Shown: positions 57,521 to 64,000 of the stretch, piece by piece | How the letters are laid out: each line of letters begins with the position of its first letter | Position numbering within the stretch: the first letter of the stretch is position 1 | Source of the DNA: Muraenolepis orangiensis | Lineage: Eukaryota; Chordata; Actinopteri; Gadiformes; Muraenolepididae | Direction of reading: 5' to 3' | DNA: 64,000 nt | Assembly (NCBI GenBank): GCA_027704905.1 | Contig: CM051000.1 | Span: 14,134,014-14,198,013, forward strand | Notes under the pieces: model-generated | The model's database searches: none | What the model saw: only the letters and a program-made list of their open reading frames with translations | What the model was told of the DNA's origin: nothing | Position numbers and translations under genes: made by a program

Positions 57521-58257
57521 CATACACCTACTCTCCTGCAGCTAAATAATTAAATATTGTGCACAAAAGACTACAAGGATCAGCCTAATATCCCGACATC
57601 TAACCTTTAACTGATTTAAGCTCTGATCGGTTTATCACAGTGGCAATTGTTGTCCGTGACAAAGAAATCACATTAGTGAGTGGTGATTATTCAAACGTTT
57701 ATAATCTCCCTGCTTCGCCTTCCCATGGATGGAGGCGGTGCACATTGAATATGCATGTCATTTTATCCCCCCCCCCATAATTGATTTGCTTGTAAATAGC
57801 TTATTAGTACTAAGATTGCTTTAGGACTCAATAAACTAATCTCATTAGCGGAGGAAAGCGTCAGCGCTGATTCGCGTGAGTTTTGCATGCCGATGATGCG
57901 TGGTTTCGCCACAGGGGGAACGTTTTCCTATCAAAAACAATGAGAACCTGCATAATCTATTTAAATAACAACACACAAACAACAAACAAACAATCAAACA
58001 AGCAAAATCACTATAAAGCCAGCGTTTATGTTTGGCCACTGTTCAGTTCAGTTACACACATACGCACACACGCACATGCACACACACACACGTGGAGGTG
58101 CTTGCTTTGTGCCAGTGGGCAGTGTTGGGGAGGAAATGCCATCTGTAGTCTACCAATCAGGTCTGGTCGGGCGGCTGTCCACACAATGGCTTTTTTTATC
58201 ACCGTCTGGCAAAGAGCTAGATGTTGGGAATAAATTCCTGCCAACATCTCCACCCAT

Positions 58258-58297
<40 letters not shown>

Positions 58298-59637
58298 CAG
58301 CCCAATCATATTGAGGCCTGGTAAAGGTTTGGCTTGGTTCTTTCTTCGACAAATGACCTATGCCACTCATCTTATTGTTGCAGCTGATGCAGTGTATGAC
58401 TTTTGTGCGTGTGCGTGTGCATTGTGTTTTAGATTTAGGGTGTGCATGTCTTACAGGTAATACTCCTCAGAGGGTGAGAGGAGGTGGGGATGGTCAGACA
58501 TGCTCAGCGGCTGCTACTGCAGTATGTGTGCATGGGCCAGGCTCATTAGGACTGGAAGGTAGGTAGGTCTAGTGGACAGTGGGTTGTAACCTGATGTCGC
58601 TGATACACACTAGGCAGGGAATAAGGAGTCTACTGGGTTCCGCTGGACCTTGTCAATTACCCTGATTTTATTTGACTGAGTTTGTTAGTCATCCTATTAG
58701 CCAGCTTCATGGGCGATAGCACATCGGGTTGTGAGAGTGAATCCACGCATGTCGAGGTATACATACTATGTACACAGTCTGTGTACATTGACCATGGAGC
58801 TGGACCTCACCCCACTGGGTGTAAATCAGCACATTGCTACAGCTGTAGAGAGACAAACTGTTTTCAATCCTGTACACTCGCTGTACCGTGTGTGTGTGTG
58901 AGTGTGTGTGTCAGGCCAACCGACAGACAGAGTGGAGTTTTAGGATGAGAGATGAGTCCAGGGGTAGGTAATCAATCACATTAATTCAGGAAGTGTGATT
59001 GATTGGCTTCTTCTAGGAAGTTTATGTGTGGAGCGTGTCTCAGCGGTGAGAACATAAAAAGCCAGACTCAACTCAGCTTTGTGGTTAAAAAAAACGGAAT
59101 TCCACCTGCACCTTGACAGCCACCCGTAATACCAGAGTAGGGTCTTGCCATGTGGTCCCAAAGAGTGCCTCTCTAGATCCAGGCTAATGTTGTAGCTCCC
59201 GATCTAGTTTTAAGAAGATGTTGGAAACACACTCATTTCGTAAGCACTCAGCCCAGCACAGTTTTTGTTTGCGTCACCATGTTTCAAAAGACAGAAATAA
59301 ATACATTTGACATACTTGCTTAACTCTGGTAAACACAACAGTTGCTCTCACGTCGTAATCCTGTTTGATAAAACGGAGATGTGTAGCACCCGGATGAAAA
59401 GGCAAGGGACGAGGAAATTCATCAACACGTGGTGGGGGAAATCCCCAAGTTCATACAATCGTAGAGGACAAAGGAATAAAAGAGGTGACCTTCTGACACT
59501 ACAGAAGGTCATCTACGACGTCAGTGACATGCTCCTTGGCGTTGTCCATTAGCCCAGGAGATTTATGCCGCTGCCTTTAGATCCTCCATTATGTGCACCA
59601 TCTTGTCAGACCATCTGCTGTCATGGGTTTGATGTGC

Positions 59638-59677
<40 letters not shown>

Positions 59678-59950
59678 AACATACACACACATAAAATGCA
59701 TTATTATTATTATTTTTACTTCTTCTTCCCGATGAAGAAGTGTGCCCTTTTCTTCATTCTTCTTCTATCTTTAACACACACATGCAAAAATGAGTGTAAG
59801 CTGAACACCACACACACACACAGGTGTGGTCCATCAATCTCTCTTCCTACATTGACACATTTGATGTGGATGTCCAGTCAGTGTTTGTAGCAATAAATAC
59901 CTCAGTGCATGCAATGTGACCAGGAAGAACTACAGGCCGTCTGCTTGGAT
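57521..59950. other. No recognised gene; (CA)n at 58261-58296 and 59639-59690
   Basis: Two CA tracts and a short C-run at 57767. A stretch at 59200-59280 translates as SRSSFKKMLETHSF, faintly like an L2 C-terminus, but too short to call. No gene supported. Confidence 0.45.
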
Positions 59951-60406
59951 CTCACAGGTAGCCAGGGGGTGTGGTCTAGATGGTCACAGGTTAGCCAGGG
60001 GGTGTGGTCTAGATGGTCACAGGTTAGCCAGGGGGTGTGGTCTAGATGGTCACAGGTTAGCCAGGGGGTGTGGTCTAGATGGTCACAGGTATCCAGGGGG
60101 TGTGGTCTAGATGGTCACAGGTTAGCCAGGGGGTGTGGTCTAGATGGTCACAGGTTAGCCAGGGGGTGTGGTCTAGATGGTCACAGGTAGCCAGGGGGTG
60201 TGGTCTAGATGGTCACAGGTTAGCCAGGGGGTGTGGTCTAGATGGTCACAGGTTAGCCAGGGTGTGTGGTCTAGATGGTCACAGGTTAGCCAGGGGGTCT
60301 GGTCTAGATGGTCACAGGTTAGCCAGGGGGTGTGGTCTAGATGGTCACAGGTTAGCCAGGGTGTGTGGTCTAGATGGTCACAGGTTAGCCAGGGGGTGTG
60401 GTCTCG
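59951..60406. repeat. 33-bp minisatellite, about 14 copies
   Basis: The unit contains TTAGCCAGGGGGTGTGGTCT followed by AGATGGTCACAGG. Fourteen copies are countable; two or three lack one T (GGTAGCC) and one has ATCC, so spacing is 32-33. All frames are open across it on both strands, giving spurious WSRWSQVSQGV-type proteins of up to 148 codons. Confidence 0.95.
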
Positions 60407-60429
60407 ATGCCGCTCTAAAACAAAACGTC

Positions 60430-60860
60430 CTTCTCTTAACCTATAATGTTTTGGCTGACTCAGATATTCAGCCATATGTATTCGAGCCAGAGTGTACGGC
60501 CTAAGAAATGCAGCAGAGAGAGCCAGAGGCTGCATTTGCTGGACAAAATATGGCCGGCGGTGAGCATCCAGAACCAGACTGGTGATGCCTTTGCTTGACT
60601 TTCCCTCCGATGGTAACAAAATTTGAATAATTCTTCTGCAATGCAGTGAGGGACATTTTTGTTGGATGCCGTCGTCGCCAAACCCTGAAGGAGTCCATGT
60701 GTACGTTACTAGGCATGAAAGTTTTACTCATCACTTGGCCAGAGGTGTGCCGGGGACCTTCGTCAGGATCCTGAAGATAAACTGGAAGAGACAACCAAGA
60801 CCATCAGGGCCGAGAGAGCAGAGAGAAAGGCCATTGAGTATTTTTGTCACCTAAAGTGCA
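60430..60860 (+). pseudogene. Possible decayed P2X7-tail-like domain (tentative)
   Basis: After the minisatellite one frame reads LADSDIQPYVFEPECTA then a stop, then EMQQREPEAAFAGQ, and later CLTFPPMVTKFE and a CxxAV stretch (IFVGCRRR). Fish genomes hold many proteins with an IQPYxFEP start and a WCxCxxCxPMPTE core, like the cytoplasmic tail domain of P2X7 receptors; the spacing here is similar but several cysteines are missing and stops interrupt. I rate this as a weak resemblance. Confidence 0.25.
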
Positions 60861-63800
60861 CTGCAGTGTTCAACAAGCTATTTTCTTGACACGTTTCTAC
60901 TGATAAAATGGCCACCTCTTGTCACCCGGACAAATGATCAGATACTCACGTGCAATGCATCCTGGTACATGTAGGCATTGCCGGCAAAGCTCCTCGAGCA
61001 GGAGAACTCTGCTTTCTCTGCCCATATAGTACACCCAAGGTATTTATCGCTTCGGAAGACATATCAAGAACACTATGACTGGACATCCACATCAACTGTG
61101 GCAAAGTTCACATTCAACAACGTGTCTTTTTTTGCGTTAGTTGTTTACTTGTAGCTCTTTGTAGTGGCTGCTCAGCGTGCTGTTGCCTCCAGGGGCTAGC
61201 AGGCGGCTCCAATGGTGGAAGGTGTGCGGTGCTGTACTGTAAGTTTGTAGTGAGAGAGGATTTCAAGCTTTGAAGAACAGTTGGTCCCCCGTCCCCGTCC
61301 CCCCACACATATGTGTTGCTTGTCTGCTGTGGTGTTGTACATTAGCAAGGATTTCTGTCTGAACACATTGCTGATAGTCTGCAGATCATGGATATCTATG
61401 TATATCTATGTATGCATTCGGATTTTGGAGTAAAACGAGACTTACTGAACATGCACGCAATGCACTTATGATACAAAAACATTTTTATTTAATCTGAAAT
61501 ACAACCCGCCTTTGAAAGAAATACAAATATTATGAGATTAATATGATACGGAAAAATCTGTATAAAACCTGTGTTTGAATGAAATTTAAATATTGTGAGA
61601 TTAAGGGATCACATTAGTAGCACAGCTCTCACTTTGGGACGCTAGCCGTAAAGTGTTTGTGTTAACCACGATGCTATTACATTAAGTACACCCAGTGGGG
61701 AAAATCCCACTGCCTTCTTTCTGTTTTTCTTTTTGTTTTGTTTGTATTTTTCTCCACATTTACACAAGACGGCGACACATCAACAGCATACGCAGCGATA
61801 TAAGTGAAATAGGTAATACCTAATAGGTATTTCCATAAAAAGCACATTTTAAGAGCGTTGCGTTGTGGGTGAATGCATGGGAGAGCAATGGGCCTATTTA
61901 GACAAAGATGGAAGAACACATCAGCAAAACATTAGTCCAACATGGAGCTCACCAACACACAAAGTGTGGAACAAAGCGTTAGAACGCGGGGACCAGAAGT
62001 TGTGTGCACAGAGGCCAGATCGCCTGCCCCTGCAACACACCCAGTAGACCAGCATGTGGTTACATGGTTTATTGAAGTGAGGAGTAATACAAGTAGTACA
62101 ATTAAATGTGATTAATTTTTTTATTATCCTATACATTTTTTATTTTTTTATGTAGTAGGTTGTTCGTTTAGATTTTTTTGTTATTATGATAAACATAGGA
62201 TGTACTCCATATATTGCACTTGAGGAGTCCAAGGGGATGAAGGTTTAAAAAATAAAATAAAAATGTATGATTTCAATCAAAACATGGAGTTGCTAGTGCC
62301 GAAAATGTCCATAAAAGGTGTTACGGTGTCAGCGTAACACCATTGCACCTATTGTACTGCGTGTCTATTTATGTCGGGGTATCAACTCTGGGTGTTGATA
62401 CACTGACGTTTAGCAGCCACCACTACAACCCCTACAACACCTGTCGCGCGTGCCTCCTCCGAGCACTGGATTCAAGGAGAGCACAGTGAGTCTCAATATA
62501 GTGTCAAGTGTAGCGGATTAGGCTCGCTCCCTTATTCCGCCTCCCCTCTCTGCCCACTAAATTGTCAGCAGATCTGATTAATTGATTAACGGGCACCCTA
62601 ATTGCCGGCCGGCGTCCTTCAGGACTTATCTGGGTGAGTGCCTGTTAACACGAATGTATGTCTCCTACCTTCTCTTGCTGGATCCTGGCGCCCGTGATGG
62701 TGCCGTGGTCCACAGTTTGACGTGGCCGGTTTAGACGGCTGCTTCCGTTTTCCGTTGCTTGTGCATTTTTGTAGCTTTCTGTATCTACCTGCCTGCACTC
62801 CATTGCTTTGTATTGTAGCTGGCTTGTTTCCTGGTGGCAGATCTGAATTCATATTGTTCCACTTGGAGCCTTTTATCGAATGCATGCAGCTTCCCTTTTT
62901 GTTGCGGTAGGCTGGCTAATTTATTATCTTATTTCAGGCGGCTATTATTATTATTTGGCGCCCAGTTAAATGTTACTCTTCTTGCCGGCTCTCTGCTCTG
63001 CTCATGTTTTTTTTTTAGCTTGTGTCTTGTGGTTTGCGTATGTTTTATGTTTCCTTCGAATTTGTGTTTCTTTGATATATCATGCTTGTGTTCTCCATTT
63101 GGGTCCATTTGGTCAATTGTAGTGTGTGGTGTGTGAGCGTCAGCTGACAAGTTGTTGTGGTGGCATTCATCTGGCCCGGTAAACAAGGCAAGAAAGGCCA
63201 CAGCAAGGCCTCGGCGTCAGGTCAGTGGCTCAGTATCACGCATGGGTTGATCGGTCGCTGTGCCCTACACAGTGCTTTATGTTAACCGTTTGCTTTCGTC
63301 TTTTGCTGGACAGAAGCTTGTGTTGGGCCTAAGCGGGTGGCCGTGTCCCTTCACTGATCCCTTACTGTAGAGCACTCAGGGGCAGGGGGGTGGGGTGATG
63401 GGTTCCTTTGGAGGGTGTGTGGTGTTCGGCATCAGGACTCTTGCCCCTCAGCTATCCTTTATTCCACCCCCAGCCCTGCCCCTGGCGTCTCCTGCCTTCT
63501 GTAGCAAACTAAAAGGCCATGCAATCTCTGTACCGGTACATGCACATCTAACCGGTTGCAGTGTTAATTTTGTATTCTAAACATATATGTATTCTTCTTT
63601 TGTTGGGCACCTGTCATTTTACAAGGATACTGCAATGAAATAATCTATTTTTGGAATCACGTCCCTGTTCAGGTGTTTTCAAACTTGTCGGCACTTTGAG
63701 TCCCAAAAGTTGCTACACTTCCTGGGAGGCGTCAGTGACCACTCTACAAAGTAATGTATATCACACTTCTGACACATAAAGCACTCACCACACATGTGTT

Positions 63801-64000
63801 TCTATACCGCACGGTAACTGTGTACGCTAATACCAGGATGATGTCACTCCATCGTTCCTGATCGTCTCTTTATTAAATAAATTATGTAATCTCCAGACGA
63901 GACGCCACCCTTCCGATATCCTTTTTATATTGTGTTTCTGTTGCAATCGAAAATGATGCAGCTGGTAAACCCCCTGCAGCCAGTCAAGGACAAGGTTGAC
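60861..64000. other. No recognised gene
   Basis: About 3.1 kb without a supported gene. At 62317-62341 GGTGTTACG and CGTAACACC form a perfect 9-base stem around 7 bases, and GTATCAAC/GTTGATAC near 62378-62402 makes another. Frames near 62619-63200 show no motif. The window ends in unremarkable sequence. Confidence 0.45.

Noticed and set aside
59207..59280. Possible L2 C-terminus (SRSSFKKMLETHSF)
   Set aside because: One short partial motif without tail or further similarity.
59909..60619. Open frames of 89-148 codons in the minisatellite
   Set aside because: Repeat-driven; no motif beyond the unit itself.
62317..62402. Pair of short hairpins as a regulatory RNA structure
   Set aside because: Stems of 8-9 bases with no other support such as a nearby gene or second copy.

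Overview
The window looks like a piece of a teleost fish nuclear genome. The evidence is the mix of long (GT)n, (CT)n and (TA)n microsatellites, long G/C homopolymers, tRNA-headed SINEs, L2-type LINEs ending in short tandem tails, Ty3/Gypsy retrotransposons, hAT elements and a Tc1 element of the kind fish carry. I found no host exon, rRNA or tRNA gene that I can support. Species cannot be fixed from the sequence alone. Every protein similarity given here is recognised by eye from family motifs, not from a search.

Layout. 1-1,000: broken Gypsy reverse transcriptase (minus) with a SINE inside it. 2,289-2,882: solo LTR. 5,042-5,217 and 12,498-12,756: further SINE copies. 8,105-8,702 and 11,435-12,115: LINE 3' parts. 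13,515-14,394: non-autonomous hAT with an exact 8-bp target duplication and a perfect hairpin. 16,687-17,162: a second hAT-like MITE. 18,950-21,370: second Gypsy remnant, patched by a LINE. 23,183-24,924: probable solo LTR holding a LINE. 27,291-33,001: Sushi-ichi-like Gypsy that entered a (CA)n tract and was then hit by a LINE and, exactly at the YLDD catalytic codons, by a 2.1-kb hAT. 34,679-39,255: LINE copies and a 300-bp duplication. 40,285-42,570: LINE, LTR, and a SINE-in-LTR-in-LINE nest. 47,178-48,694: Tc1 transposon whose 5' end is an inverted copy of its 3' third. 48,797-51,074 and 54,843-55,554: two copies of one short-LTR Gypsy family. 55,617-57,520: a compact two-LTR element with exact 5-bp target duplication, a gag-like ORF, a 24-bp tandem array and no pol. 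59,951-60,406: 33-bp minisatellite. The remaining stretches, including 60,861-64,000, show no recognisable gene.

How the parts fit. Almost nothing here is intact enough to act alone. The most complete object is the 1.9-kb LTR element at 55,617; its LTR family appears to recur at 2,289-2,882 and, more distantly, at 41,868-42,495. It must borrow reverse transcriptase and integrase if it moves. The nests give a relative order of insertions that can be read directly from target duplications. I did not find a clearly new biological system; the best leads are the compact gag-array element, the rearranged Tc1, a three-copy hairpin-bearing repeat of unknown class, and the inverted 36-bp arms around the short-LTR Gypsy.
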